Below, in pieces: positions 7,320-16,208 of a stretch of 64,000 nucleotides of DNA. Below the pieces are notes generated by a model, which was not told the origin of the DNA, did not search any database, and saw nothing but the letters and a program-made list of their open reading frames with translations. Where the stretch lies: positions 1,550,001 to 1,614,000 of the forward strand of contig NZ_CP118270.1 in NCBI RefSeq assembly GCF_028771845.1, in the 5' to 3' direction. The DNA comes from Paenibacillus marchantiae (GTDB taxonomy: Bacteria; Bacillota; Bacilli; Paenibacillales; Paenibacillaceae). Made by a program: the position numbers and the translations under genes. Position 1 is the first letter of the stretch. Every line of letters begins with the position of its first letter.

Positions 7320-8372
7320 ATGAAAAATATGTCTACATTACTGAGTCCGGTGACGATCAACGAATGGCATTTGAGAAACAGATTAGTGATGGCACCTCTT
7401 ACCCGAGGGTTTGCCAATGATCAGGGTGGGACCGCGACGGAAGAGATGGTGGCGTATTACGAGCGACGTGCCCAGGATGGTGTAGGGTTGATCATTACAG
7501 AGGGTATCAATCCCTCGCTGGCAGGCAAAGGAACCTATGGTATCCCCGGATTATATACGGCTGAACAGACCGCTTCATGGAAAAAAGTAACGAATGCCGT
7601 CCATAAACACGGAGGAACCATCATCGCTCAGCTGTGGCATGTGGGCAGACTGTCTCACTCCGATCTGATCGGTACCCCGCCACTAGCACCTTCAAGCATT
7701 CCGGCTCAAGGAAGAGTCCATAAATTGCATAAGCCATATCAGATACCCCAAGCTATGAGTGTGCAAGATATCCGGGATACCGTTCAACAATTTCAAACGG
7801 CTGCCCGCAATGCGGTACTGGCTGGATTTGACGGAATTGAGCTGCATGCAGCGCATGGTTATCTGATCGACCAGTTCATTAATGAGAAGACGAACCACAG
7901 AACAGACGAATACGGAGGCGATATCCAGGGACGATTGCGTTTTCTGAAGGAGATCATTATTGCAGTCCAAAAAGAAATCAGCGTGGATCGCATATCGGTA
8001 CGATTTTCCGAGAAAAAAGATGATGACCCTTCCTATGTCTGGTCAGACAAGGCTGGAGTGCTGAATGCCTATCTGAATCTGTTCCGTGAGACAGGTATTA
8101 CAATCTTGCATCCTTCAACAGATCGATACACCACAGTCTGGGATGGGGAGCACAATTTCCATGAAGCGATTCGCCAGCAGTGGGATGGAATCATCATTGG
8201 AGTAGGGGATCTTGAGGCAACAACCGCAGAGCAGGCAGTGCAAGATCGGAGCATTGATTTGGCAGCGTTCGGCAGACCGTTTATCGCCAATCCCGATCTG
8301 GTGCAAAAATTGCGTTCGGGGCAGCAGTTGGTCGAGTACGATGCCAACGCACATCTGACTGTGTTGGTGTGA
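7320..8372 (+). CDS. Old yellow enzyme family NADH:flavin oxidoreductase
   Basis: This FMN-dependent ene-reductase would reduce activated C=C bonds with NAD(P)H. The protein is 350 residues from ATG 7320, which follows GGAG; an upstream in-frame ATG has no ribosome-binding site. Family landmarks are NRLVMAPLTRG near the N-terminus, IIAQLWHVGR, the ELHAAHGYLIDQF substrate-binding His pair and NHRTDEYGG. The C-terminal FMN phosphate region is weaker (IGVGDLEAT, LAAFGRPFIANP) but colinear. It is divergent from a LysR regulator and probably induced by electrophiles. It ends at a bidirectional terminator. Confidence 0.9.
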   Translation: MKNMSTLLSPVTINEWHLRNRLVMAPLTRGFANDQGGTATEEMVAYYERRAQDGVGLIITEGINPSLAGKGTYGIPGLYTAEQTASWKKVTNAVHKHGGTIIAQLWHVGRLSHSDLIGTPPLAPSSIPAQGRVHKLHKPYQIPQAMSVQDIRDTVQQFQTAARNAVLAGFDGIELHAAHGYLIDQFINEKTNHRTDEYGGDIQGRLRFLKEIIIAVQKEISVDRISVRFSEKKDDDPSYVWSDKAGVLNAYLNLFRETGITILHPSTDRYTTVWDGEHNFHEAIRQQWDGIIIGVGDLEATTAEQAVQDRSIDLAAFGRPFIANPDLVQKLRSGQQLVEYDANAHLTVLV

Positions 8373-8383
8373 ATGTAGCAAGA

Positions 8384-8425
8384 AAAGGGCAGAAGCTGAT
8401 CCTCAAGATCACTCTGCCCTTTGTT
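8384..8425. terminator. Bidirectional terminator
   Basis: AAAGGGCAG pairs with CTGCCCTTT, with an internal GATC/GATC pairing, and is followed by TGTTTTG. It separates the OYE gene from the convergent MFS gene. Confidence 0.8.
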
Positions 8426-8447
8426 TTGTTTACATATGGAAGGATGG

Positions 8448-9653
8448 TTACGGGTTACTGACGACGGTAACTTTCTTTTCTGTTAAGTAGTATACGAGTG
8501 CCAGTAGAGGCATCAACAGACCAATCAGTGTGGTGAGACTCCAACCTCCATGTGCGTAGGACCAGCTGCCAAGAGATGATCCAATTGCGCCCCCTACAAA
8601 AAAGATCGACATAAATATCCCGTTTACGCGTCCTCTTGCTTCGCTCAACGAATAGATAATGCGCTGTCCCAGCACCAAATTACCCGAGACCGCCATATCC
8701 AGTGTGATGGCAACGACCACAAGCAGAATAAGGCTAGCAGTAGAGTGGCCCTGGAACAGATAGGCGAGCCCAAAAGACGCAGCCGCGATGACCATGGCGA
8801 GTCCGGTTAATATGCGGGTTAAACCTTTATCCGCCCATCTTCCGGCAATAGGTGCTGCGATGGCACCCCCAACACCAGCCAGTGCAAACCAGGCAATTCC
8901 TTGCTGGGACATGCCATACTCATTGGCGAGCTGCAAGGGAACTGTGGTCCAGAACAAGCTGAAAGCGCCAAACAGGCTGGCCTGATAGAGGGCTCGGCGG
9001 CGGAGCATGGGAAATGTTTTGAGCAGGGAGCCCAATGACAGAATTAATTGTCCGTACTTCATCGCAGGTTGTGGCTGACGTGCAGGAAGTGCACGTGATA
9101 GGAGCAATGTAAGCAATACGATAATGATTGCCGAGAAGACAAAGACCGCTTGCCAGCCGAGCAGGCTTGTAATAAAACTTGCGACTGGCCGAGCCAGCAT
9201 GATGCCCAGCAGTAGACCACTCATCACGTTGCCGACAACCCGTCCGCGTTGCTCCTCAGAAGTGAGGTAGGTGGCGTAGGGAACCAGAATTTGCGCAACG
9301 ACTGAACTGATCCCGATGACTAGGGAAGCAGTCAGAAATAATACGGCATGGGAAGAGAAAGCAGCGGCAATCAATGCAACGACTAGAATGATGAGGAAAA
9401 AAGTTACCAGTCGCTTATTCTCCAGAATGTCACTGAGCGGAACGATAAACAGCAGGCCAATAACATAACCGATCTGTGTTAACGTCACAATCAATCCCGC
9501 AGCAGCAGAGGAAAGCCCTGTTGTCACGCTGATTGGTCCTATAACCGTCTGAGCATAATACAGGTTTGCCGCAATCAGCCCGCACGCCGCAGCCAAAAGT
9601 AAAATCAACCAACTGGGAACTGAATTTGATTTCACATCAGTTTGCATATCCAT
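8448..9653 (-). CDS. MFS transporter (DHA1-like drug efflux)
   Basis: The 401-residue membrane protein has about twelve hydrophobic segments and the MFS motif-A-like loop GYVIGLLFIVPLSDILENKR between helices 2 and 3. Start at 9653 (MDMQTDVKS) is preferred because GGAGGG lies just upstream, within a longer open frame. It is divergent from a TetR regulator with two TetR-like palindromes between them, so efflux induced by its substrate is likely. The exported compound is unknown. Confidence 0.88.
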   Translation of the reverse strand: MDMQTDVKSNSVPSWLILLLAAACGLIAANLYYAQTVIGPISVTTGLSSAAAGLIVTLTQIGYVIGLLFIVPLSDILENKRLVTFFLIILVVALIAAAFSSHAVLFLTASLVIGISSVVAQILVPYATYLTSEEQRGRVVGNVMSGLLLGIMLARPVASFITSLLGWQAVFVFSAIIIVLLTLLLSRALPARQPQPAMKYGQLILSLGSLLKTFPMLRRRALYQASLFGAFSLFWTTVPLQLANEYGMSQQGIAWFALAGVGGAIAAPIAGRWADKGLTRILTGLAMVIAAASFGLAYLFQGHSTASLILLVVVAITLDMAVSGNLVLGQRIIYSLSEARGRVNGIFMSIFFVGGAIGSSLGSWSYAHGGWSLTTLIGLLMPLLALVYYLTEKKVTVVSNP

Positions 9654-9719
9654 GAGTATCACCCTCCACATGTTCTCTAATTATTTTTTATTAAAGTGAA
9701 CTTGTATTGAAATTGTTAA

Positions 9720-9773
9720 TTACTAAACGGTGCGTTTACTAATCGTAAGCATATAATAAACTAAACGTTTAGT
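9720..9773. promoter_or_regulatory. Two TetR-type operators between MFS and tetR genes
   Basis: Operator 1 (9720-9742) is TTACTAAACG-GTG-CGTTTACTAA. Operator 2 (9760-9773) is the perfect palindrome ACTAAACGTTTAGT. Both share the ACTAAACG half-site, which argues for one regulator binding both sites and controlling both divergent promoters. Confidence 0.7.
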
Positions 9774-9909
9774 ATTGTAAATAGGCGTGGGGATTTTTTT
9801 CATGTCGAGGTAAGGTAAGAACGAAATTGTTTAATGTATCGGTCTTTTAGTATAATGAACGTATAGTTTTTATGAATTACAGATGCATTGGTTACACCAA
9901 GGAGGGCTT

Positions 9910-10494
9910 ATGATGACAGCCAAAAGAGGGCGTCCCCGCAATGTGGAAACCCAGAATGCGATTCTTGCAGCTTCCTATGAATTATTACTGGAACATGGTT
10001 TCGGAGCGATTACGATCGAAAAAATTGCTGAACGTGCTAAGGTGAGCAAAGCAACGATATATAAATGGTGGCCTAATAAAGGTGCTGTCATTATGGATGG
10101 GTATATGTCTGCGGCAAAGGCAAGATTGCCTGTACCGGATACAGGATCGGTATTTGAGGATGTGCGCATTCATGCGAGCAATCTGGTTGTTTTTTTGAGC
10201 AGCCGGGAAGGAAAAGTGATCACACAGATTGTCGGAGAGGGACAGTCTGATCCAGGGCTTGCAGCAGAATACCGAACCAGATACATTCAGCCTCGTCGGC
10301 GCGAAGCGTGGGGAATTTTTGAAAAAGGTGTAGAACGGGGACAGTTGAAAAAGGATTGTGACATCGGACTGTGCATAGACCTCGTCTATGGAGCGATGTT
10401 CTATCGCATGCTGGTGACTGGCGAAGTGATAGATACTGAATTCGTGCAGCGTTCGTTGATCTCCTTGTTTGAGGGTATTAAATCTGGATCATAG
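9910..10494 (+). CDS. TetR/AcrR family transcriptional repressor
   Basis: The protein is 194 residues from ATG 9910, which follows AAGGAGGGC. The N-terminal TetR helix-turn-helix is clear (RGRPRNVETQNAILAASYEL, then ITIEKIAERAKVSKATIYKWW). The C-terminal ligand domain belongs to the TetR_C_33-like group (IQPRRREAWGIFEKGVERGQL). It probably represses itself and the divergent MFS exporter through the ACTAAACG palindromes at 9720-9773. Confidence 0.88.
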   Translation: MMTAKRGRPRNVETQNAILAASYELLLEHGFGAITIEKIAERAKVSKATIYKWWPNKGAVIMDGYMSAAKARLPVPDTGSVFEDVRIHASNLVVFLSSREGKVITQIVGEGQSDPGLAAEYRTRYIQPRRREAWGIFEKGVERGQLKKDCDIGLCIDLVYGAMFYRMLVTGEVIDTEFVQRSLISLFEGIKSGS

Positions 10495-10592
10495 AGAAAG
10501 ACATCTTGGGGGAGGGATAGGGCGATTCTTAAGAATCACCCTGGATACATAAAGGCTTGTGGATGAATGGGGATTGTGTGGAGAACTGAGAA

Positions 10593-11717
10593 CTATACCT
10601 GGAAGATCGGTGAGATGGCTGGGGGCCATGAATCAGGAGAATGCGAAGTGGAAGAAGGAAGAGACTCGTTCAAGAGCGGGGGCTCGTTCCATATGAAACT
10701 GGGTATTTCGCGTCGTAACACCGGCGCTACATCCTGGGCAAAGCGTTCTACCTGCTCCAGCTGCTCTGCATGGCTGAGTCCATCCACGCTGATACTCAGT
10801 ACCTGATGTCCATATGCGGCATGGTAATTGAGGATCTTCTCAATGACTTGCTCTGGACTACCAATCAGTACAGGACCATGCGCAATGTTATCCTCCAGGT
10901 CCTTAAAGGGTGACTGGTTGTGCTGCGCAGCGGCCGTAGCATGAAATGCCTCATAATAAGGCGTATAACGACGGATCGCCTCTTCGCGTGTATTCGCGAG
11001 GTATAGGCTGCCTGCACCAGAGCCAACCACCGCTCGGTTCGCATCATGACCATAATAATCGAGACGCTCCCGGTAATGGTCAATTAACGCTTTGTATTTT
11101 GCCTGTGGGTGGAAGGAATTCGAGCTAAATATCGGTTCGCCATACTTAGCTGCAAGCTCGGTAGAGCGGGTGCTCGATGCGCTGCCATGCCAGATCGGAA
11201 TGGATTGCTGAAGCGGTCTCGGCTGAGTAGTAACCTCTTGAAGGGGAGGGCGATACGTTCCCTGCCAGGTTACATTCTCTTCAGTCCACAGCCGTTTCAG
11301 CAGTTCGTAGCGTTCACCGAGTGAATCCCATTGTTCCTCCTCGCTAATGCCAAACAGGGGATAGTGCCGAGGATCATTGCCTTTCCCGATGATCATCTCC
11401 AGACGTCCGCCCGATAATTGATCCAGCGTGGCATAATCCTCGGCAACCCGTACCGGATCAAGTATACTGAGAACAGTGACCGTTGTTAGCAACCGGATAC
11501 GTGAAGTCGCAGCAGCGACGGCGGTCAGCACAACGGGAGGTGAGGAAGACAGAAAAGGTGCGCCATGCCGCTCACCGATCCCATATGCATCGAACCCCAG
11601 CCGTTCGGCCAGCTTGGCTTGTTCCAAAATGTTGTGAAACTTTTGTTGTGTTGTTAGTGATTCACCAGTTACGGCATTTGGAAGATTCATCATGAGACTA
11701 AATAAGGCAAATTTCAT
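10593..11717 (-). CDS. LLM class flavin-dependent oxidoreductase (luciferase-like)
   Basis: This bacterial-luciferase-superfamily monooxygenase is 374 residues long and starts MKFALFSLMMNLPN. It shows LAERLGFDAYGIGERHG, the LDQLSGGRLEMIIGKGND flavin-site segment and a C-terminal VLIGSPEQVIEKIL helix. The last 35 residues (NEPPLLNESLPSSTS onward) are low-complexity and probably disordered, beyond the usual barrel end. No flavin reductase partner is adjacent. The gene is monocistronic; the substrate is unknown. Confidence 0.85.
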   Translation of the reverse strand: MKFALFSLMMNLPNAVTGESLTTQQKFHNILEQAKLAERLGFDAYGIGERHGAPFLSSSPPVVLTAVAAATSRIRLLTTVTVLSILDPVRVAEDYATLDQLSGGRLEMIIGKGNDPRHYPLFGISEEEQWDSLGERYELLKRLWTEENVTWQGTYRPPLQEVTTQPRPLQQSIPIWHGSASSTRSTELAAKYGEPIFSSNSFHPQAKYKALIDHYRERLDYYGHDANRAVVGSGAGSLYLANTREEAIRRYTPYYEAFHATAAAQHNQSPFKDLEDNIAHGPVLIGSPEQVIEKILNYHAAYGHQVLSISVDGLSHAEQLEQVERFAQDVAPVLRREIPSFIWNEPPLLNESLPSSTSHSPDSWPPAISPIFQV

Positions 11718-11902
11718 CTAACCATCCCCTTGGATTGGATTGGAAAAGCACTGGGTTGTCTAATCCTATGGAAATAGTAGGATATTCAAGCTAAAACTAA
11801 CTTTACCATGTTGCCATGCATTCTTCTAATGGATTTTTTCTATAAGGCGGATTAAAGCCGCTCAAACTTAGACAAATGGGCAGGAAATTGCCACGATTTT
11901 TA

Positions 11903-11931
11903 TTGACCGCTGTAAAATTTAGGATTAAAAT
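11903..11931 (+). promoter_or_regulatory. SigA-type promoter of receptor gene 1
   Basis: TTGACC (-35), 17-base spacer, TAAAAT (-10). The block TGTAAAATT(T/C)AGGATTAAAATT is repeated almost exactly before the second receptor gene at 13550-13578. That suggests shared regulation, possibly autoregulation by the receptors. Confidence 0.65.
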
Positions 11932-11985
11932 TGTGCATATCATATAAATTCAAATTTATGGATTTTCATTGTGGAGGTGGGAGAC

Positions 11986-13377
11986 ATGGAACCTACAACT
12001 ACGATACGCTCCTTTATTGAGGACTACATCAGGAAACAGGGCTATACCCTGCAATACTTTGCCGATATATCGGGTGTGAACGCTGGAACGTTAAGTGCGA
12101 TCATCAAAGGAACGCGGCCAATCGCCATGGCTCAACTGGATTTGATTACCAAAGGCATGAAGCTGGAAGAAGGCCATTTCTACGAAATTTACGGCGCTGA
12201 GTGTTTTGTGGAGTCTGCACCACATTGGAGAAGACTGGAACCTTTTCTGCAACGTTGCGCCGAGCTGGACAAGCTCGAATGTATTCAGAGGGTAATCCAG
12301 CAAGTGACGGATGACCGCTCCTATATTTCCGAATTATTTGAGATGGCAGAAGGCATGCTTGAACGAGGACAAAAGAAAGCGGCCCGCATGTTATATGAAT
12401 GCGTTGCGGAGTGTGAGAAGTACCAACACTCGGAACGTCTCGCATTGTGTCAGTATCGTATTTTCACACTATCTCTGGGTCAGGATCAGCATGAAAATCT
12501 CAGGGCAGCCGTGCACTTCGAGCCATATATTAATAGGCTTGATGAAGAGCGGCAACTGGATGCGATCAAGGATCTGGCGAATACATATTTGGCTTTGAGA
12601 TATTGGGACAAGGTGTCCGATCTTGGGGGAGAGTTGGAGCAGAAAACAAGCTTCTTGAACTCTTATAAAAAGAGAAAGTCGGAAAATCTAAGAATTGCAT
12701 CTTATCCTATTTTTGTATATTCCGCATATTCAAATTTGCTACGGGCAGCCGCATGTGATGGAAGGGAAGAATACTCTGAAGCCCTCCGATATACTGAGGC
12801 GTACTCTAAATTAATTAGAATTGAACAACCGAATGAAGAAGATCTCATATTCATTAATAAGTTTAGTGGATGGGCGGAGGTAAACCATTACTTATACAGA
12901 CTTATGATGGGTGATTCTGAAGTCATACGGCCTTATATTGCCTTTATTGAAAAGAATGAGGCAGAGATTTTGCCTGCATTAGTCAAAATAATGGAAGCAG
13001 CAAACCATCATAATATAGATGTTGATGCAGTTCTCAATCGGTTGGAGTCATACATTTCAATGTACGCCAAAACTTATGGGGATATCGGGAGTTATACGGA
13101 ACAGATTACGAGTGGAAGATACGTGCAATTCCTTAAAGAGGTAGCGATATACCAACTTCAGAGAGAAAGATACACAACAGGATTTCAGTACTTGTTAGAC
13201 TGTTTGGCTCTAGCCAAAAGTATGAAGAGCGAGTCCATCATTATACAGTGTGTAGCTCTATTTGAAAGACATAGAGCCAGAGCTTCAATAGAATTAGAAA
13301 TTAAGTATAAAACTTTAATTGAGGAGGTCTACAGTAATTATGAGAAAAAAAGCAGCTTTGATCGTAGTTTTGTTTAG
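11986..13377 (+). CDS. RRNPP-type peptide receptor: HTH plus TPR-like repeats (AloR/AimR-like)
   Basis: The 463-residue cytoplasmic protein starts at ATG 11986 behind GGAGGTGGGAG. Residues 1-65 form an XRE-like HTH (LQYFADISGVNAGTLSAIIKGTRP). The remainder is alpha-helical with TPR-like repeats (AARMLYECVAECEKYQHSERLALC, AIKDLANTYLALRYWDKVSDL). This is the architecture of RRNPP quorum-sensing receptors (Rap, NprR, PlcR, AimR) and of the AloR receptors reported in Paenibacillus polymyxa. A 42-aa signal-peptide-bearing ORF overlaps its 3' end, as phr overlaps rap. Two Spo0E-like phosphatases lie downstream. Peptide-controlled regulation of transcription or phosphorelay is inferred. The exact subfamily is not proven. 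Confidence 0.8.
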   Translation: MEPTTTIRSFIEDYIRKQGYTLQYFADISGVNAGTLSAIIKGTRPIAMAQLDLITKGMKLEEGHFYEIYGAECFVESAPHWRRLEPFLQRCAELDKLECIQRVIQQVTDDRSYISELFEMAEGMLERGQKKAARMLYECVAECEKYQHSERLALCQYRIFTLSLGQDQHENLRAAVHFEPYINRLDEERQLDAIKDLANTYLALRYWDKVSDLGGELEQKTSFLNSYKKRKSENLRIASYPIFVYSAYSNLLRAAACDGREEYSEALRYTEAYSKLIRIEQPNEEDLIFINKFSGWAEVNHYLYRLMMGDSEVIRPYIAFIEKNEAEILPALVKIMEAANHHNIDVDAVLNRLESYISMYAKTYGDIGSYTEQITSGRYVQFLKEVAIYQLQRERYTTGFQYLLDCLALAKSMKSESIIIQCVALFERHRARASIELEIKYKTLIEEVYSNYEKKSSFDRSFV

Positions 13378-13468
13378 TGCTGTTTTATTATTTAGTTTGT
13401 ATCCTCAACCTATTCCCAGTAATACTATGATGTACAGTCCAAGCACTCATGGTGGTGCAGGATTGTAA
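13340..13468 (+). CDS. Secreted signalling-peptide precursor (Phr/AimP/AloP-like), 42 aa
   Basis: The frame overlaps the last 38 bases of the receptor gene in the +1 frame and has GAGGAGG 12 bases upstream. It begins MRKKAALIVVLFSAVLLFSL, a classic Sec signal sequence. A short polar tail follows (YPQPIPSNTMMYSPSTHGGAGL by composition), ending in STHGGAGL. Positively charged start, hydrophobic core and a small, Gly/Ser-rich C-terminus match Phr-type pro-peptides. In those, the final 5-10 residues are released, re-imported by Opp and bound by the receptor. The mature peptide here is probably within SPSTHGGAGL (inference). Confidence 0.75.
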   Translation: MRKKAALIVVLFSAVLLFSLYPQPIPSNTMMYSPSTHGGAGL

Positions 13469-13549
13469 TTGCATTATACTTCAATCTCCAAACTAGGCAA
13501 GCGGTATTGATCCTATCTTAGGACTATACTGCTTTTTATTTTGTGCAGA

Positions 13550-13578
13550 TTGACCATTGTAAAATTCAGGATTAAAAT
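13550..13578 (+). promoter_or_regulatory. SigA-type promoter of receptor gene 2
   Basis: TTGACC, 17-base spacer, TAAAAT, embedded in the same conserved block as the promoter at 11903-11931. Confidence 0.65.
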
Positions 13579-13636
13579 TACATTTATTAAGAGCTGATGA
13601 ATCCTTAAGTTAGTTTGGTTGATGGGGGTGGGAGAA

Positions 13637-15021
13637 TTGAAACTTGCACCTACGATACGCACATATATAGAGAATCACATAAGAGAAAGAGGATATAAAC
13701 TACAGCAATTCTCAGATGTCACAGGTGTCAACGTTGGCACATTAAGTGCTATCCTCAAGGGCAGCAGACCTCTAGCTATGAATCAGTTGGATCAAATCAC
13801 ATCTGGTATGGGGTTGGAGAAGGGATACTTCTACGAGATGTACAGTGTGGAATGTTTTGTGGAAGCCGCACCTCATTGGAGGCGTTTGGAACCGTTCCTG
13901 TATCGCTGCGCTGAACTTAACAAGCTAGGCTGTATTAAAAAGGTAGTCTATCAGGTTACAGATGATCGATCCTATATTTCAGAACTGTTTCAAATGGCAG
14001 AAAATCTATATTTCAAAGAAATGAATGAAGCGGCGCTTATTTTATATGGATGCGTAGCCGCAGGTGAGAAATATCAGCACTCGGAACGGTTGGCGTTATG
14101 CCAGTACCGTATTTTTTTGCTTCATAAAACAATGAGTAAATTCGATAATCTGGCTGCAGCAGCCCAATTGGAACCTTATATTGAGAAATTGGATGAAGAA
14201 ATACAACTGGATGCTATTAAAGACTTGGCGAATGTTTATAGTACAATACATCTCTGGGATAAGGTTTATGATCTGGCAGAGGAACTGGAACGAAAAGTTG
14301 ATTTTCAACTTGAACTTCAATCTCGAAGACGGAAAAATAGAAAAAGAACCGCCTTTTACCCCATATTTACGTATAAAGCATATGCGAATTTATTGAAGGC
14401 AAGTGTCTGTGAAGCGCGTAAGCAATATGAAAAAGCTCTGGAATATACAGATGTTTACGTGACTGTTATTGAAATCTCTAATCCAACAGAAGAAGAGCAA
14501 GAATTAATAGAACGTTTCAAAGATGGGCGGAGGGAAATCGGTATTTATACCATTTGATGAATGGGAACCATGAGGTTATTGAACCTTATCTGAATTACCT
14601 TGATGCTAATCCACATGAGATTTTAATAGCATTCGTGAATATTGTGCAAGCAGCTAACCGGCACTCACTGGATATTGATTCTGCATTGGATAGATTCGAT
14701 CCTTATATTAAACAATTCAACACGGATATACATTTAAAAGGGACGTACAATATGCAAATGTTGAATTATAGATATATATGTTTTTATTATGAGTTAGCGA
14801 AGTACAGGCTCAACCAACAAAGATACGCAACGGGGATTGACACGTTACTCACGAGCCTGGAACTCTCATCATCAAGTAACGATGACCTAATGTCTATTAA
14901 ATCTATTGATTTATATGGTAAATTCAGAAGGCATGTAACGAACCAACAGGAAGAACAATACAATAGGTTAATAGAAGGCCAGAGCTCACAAAATTTTGGA
15001 ATTAGAATTAAAAGTGTATAA
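13637..15021 (+). pseudogene. Second RRNPP-type receptor, split by a -1 frameshift
   Basis: This is a colinear paralogue of the receptor at 11986-13377 over its whole length. The first frame (TTG 13637, matched to the paralogue's start behind GGGTGGGAG) gives the HTH (LQQFSDVTGVNVGTLSAILKGSRP) and most TPR-like helices. It stops at 14557. The second frame supplies the rest: WAEGNRYLYHLMNGNHEV corresponds to WAEVNHYLYRLMMGDSEV of the intact copy. The break is at about 14519-14524 (TTCAAAGATGGGCGG), where one base is missing relative to the paralogue. It lacks a downstream peptide ORF. It is either a decayed receptor, a phase-variable gene or a sequencing error. Confidence 0.75.
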
Positions 15022-15152
15022 CTACTGAGATCTAATCTTGCTCAATATAACGACCTCTACTAAAAGATCTAATACAAAAATTTTGCAAAGCATTCCATTA
15101 TGAATTTTTAGATAAATGTACCCTAAAATAGGTTGAAAAAGGGGTGCATGCT

Positions 15153-15314
15153 GTGAGAGAAATCAAGCAGATCAAAGATCAAATCGAGCAGAATCGGCAA
15201 CATTTGCGTCGGTTGGTGGAGAAACATGGCATGCATGATGATAAAGTTCTCAAGCAGTCTATGGTCCTGGATGAACTGATTAATAAATATATTCGACTAA
15301 GAGAGAAACACTAA
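15153..15314 (+). CDS. Spo0E-like aspartyl-phosphate phosphatase, copy 1
   Basis: The 53-aa protein starts at GTG 15153 behind AAAAGGGG. It reads VREIKQIKDQIEQNRQHL... and carries the family signature SMVLDELINKY, equivalent to the S-x-x-L-D-x-L motif of Spo0E/YisI/YnzD. These small two-helix proteins dephosphorylate Spo0A~P and delay sporulation. Copy 2 lies at 16209, and the upstream sequence is duplicated too (TTTTGCAAAG, then AATGTA-CCCTAAAAT). The position right after the peptide receptors links the cluster to sporulation timing by inference. Confidence 0.8.
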   Translation: MREIKQIKDQIEQNRQHLRRLVEKHGMHDDKVLKQSMVLDELINKYIRLREKH

Positions 15315-15343
15315 TTTGTTAACGCTTTTATCTTCCTCTGTAA

Positions 15344-15359
15344 TCCACCTATAGGTGGA
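15344..15359. promoter_or_regulatory. Perfect 16-bp palindrome upstream of CcdC-like gene
   Basis: TCCACCTATAGGTGGA lies about 93 bases before the next start and lacks a following T-run, so an operator is more likely than a terminator. The bound protein is unknown. Confidence 0.35.
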
Positions 15360-15451
15360 CCTCTATATCAACCCAGTTGTGGACGCTAGAGCGGTGTTCT
15401 CCCTGCTATGCTTAAAGCATCAAATCAAGCAGATTACAGGGGGAACAACGT

Positions 15452-15961
15452 ATGACGACGAGCATGTGGGTTCAGATGATCATCATGTTTGCGGTTTTAG
15501 TATTCACTTCAATTGGACGAAAGCCAGTACGTTATTATCGTTTATTGCTGCCTTTCGTTATTATGGGTTATTATGCAGCCAAATTCCTTAAAGACATGAC
15601 TTTTACAGGCAATAATGTGCTGTTTTTGTTGGTGGCCGTGATTGTAGGGGCATTGTTCGGAATGATTGTGCTGGGAATAACGCGTATGGAATTCGATGCG
15701 ACGGCAGGTAAGTGGTATACCCGAGTGGGGATAGGTAGTGTGGTCGTCTGGGCAGTGGCATTCCTGCTACGCATCATTCCGGTGGAATGGATTACGTTTC
15801 ATCCGCAGCAAGCATACCAGTATGCAAATGAGCATCAATTGGATCTTCAGAATATCGGCCCTGCATTTATATTAATGACCGCAGCTATGGTTTTGGTGCG
15901 TGTAGCAGGGATTCTAATCCGCTCCAGAGCGAGCAAAGTACAGCATACGATTGGAACATAA
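15452..15961 (+). CDS. CcdC/DUF1453-like four-helix membrane protein
   Basis: The 169-residue integral membrane protein has four hydrophobic helices. These are residues 5-20, 28-45, 57-78 (NVLFLLVAVIVGALFGMIVLG) and 95-112, plus a weaker C-terminal one. GRKPVRYYRLLLPF after the first helix resembles CcdC-like proteins (DUF1453), linked by name to cytochrome c maturation in Bacillus though poorly characterised. ATG 15452 follows a GGGGG site. It sits between two Spo0E-like genes whose flanks are duplicated, so it may have been bracketed by that duplication. Confidence 0.6.
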   Translation: MTTSMWVQMIIMFAVLVFTSIGRKPVRYYRLLLPFVIMGYYAAKFLKDMTFTGNNVLFLLVAVIVGALFGMIVLGITRMEFDATAGKWYTRVGIGSVVVWAVAFLLRIIPVEWITFHPQQAYQYANEHQLDLQNIGPAFILMTAAMVLVRVAGILIRSRASKVQHTIGT

Positions 15962-16208
15962 TTTATAATGTGTTTCTGTCTTTAGTCTTTGCGTAAAGGG
16001 ACTCCATTTTCTCATGAGTACGATATGTAGTTTAGTGTGAGTGGAATATATCTATATGCTGTAATTGTGACGATTTTCACGGATTAATGCAAAATGCTAT
16101 GTTATGAAAGTATTGTTATGTAAGAAAACATTTTATTTTGCAAAGGAATAAAATATGAATTTTTTGGCAATGTATCCTAAAATGTTTTAAAAAGAGGGGG
16201 TGCATGCT

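Noticed and set aside
10567..10806. Plus-strand open frame opposite the luciferase-like gene end
   Set aside because: It is the complement of a well-supported coding region and lacks domain features.
14510..14530. Possible programmed -1 frameshift in receptor 2
   Set aside because: The zero-frame codons CGT TTC AAA GAT do not form an X-XXY-YYZ slippery heptamer, and no strong downstream pseudoknot was seen. A mutation or sequencing error is simpler.
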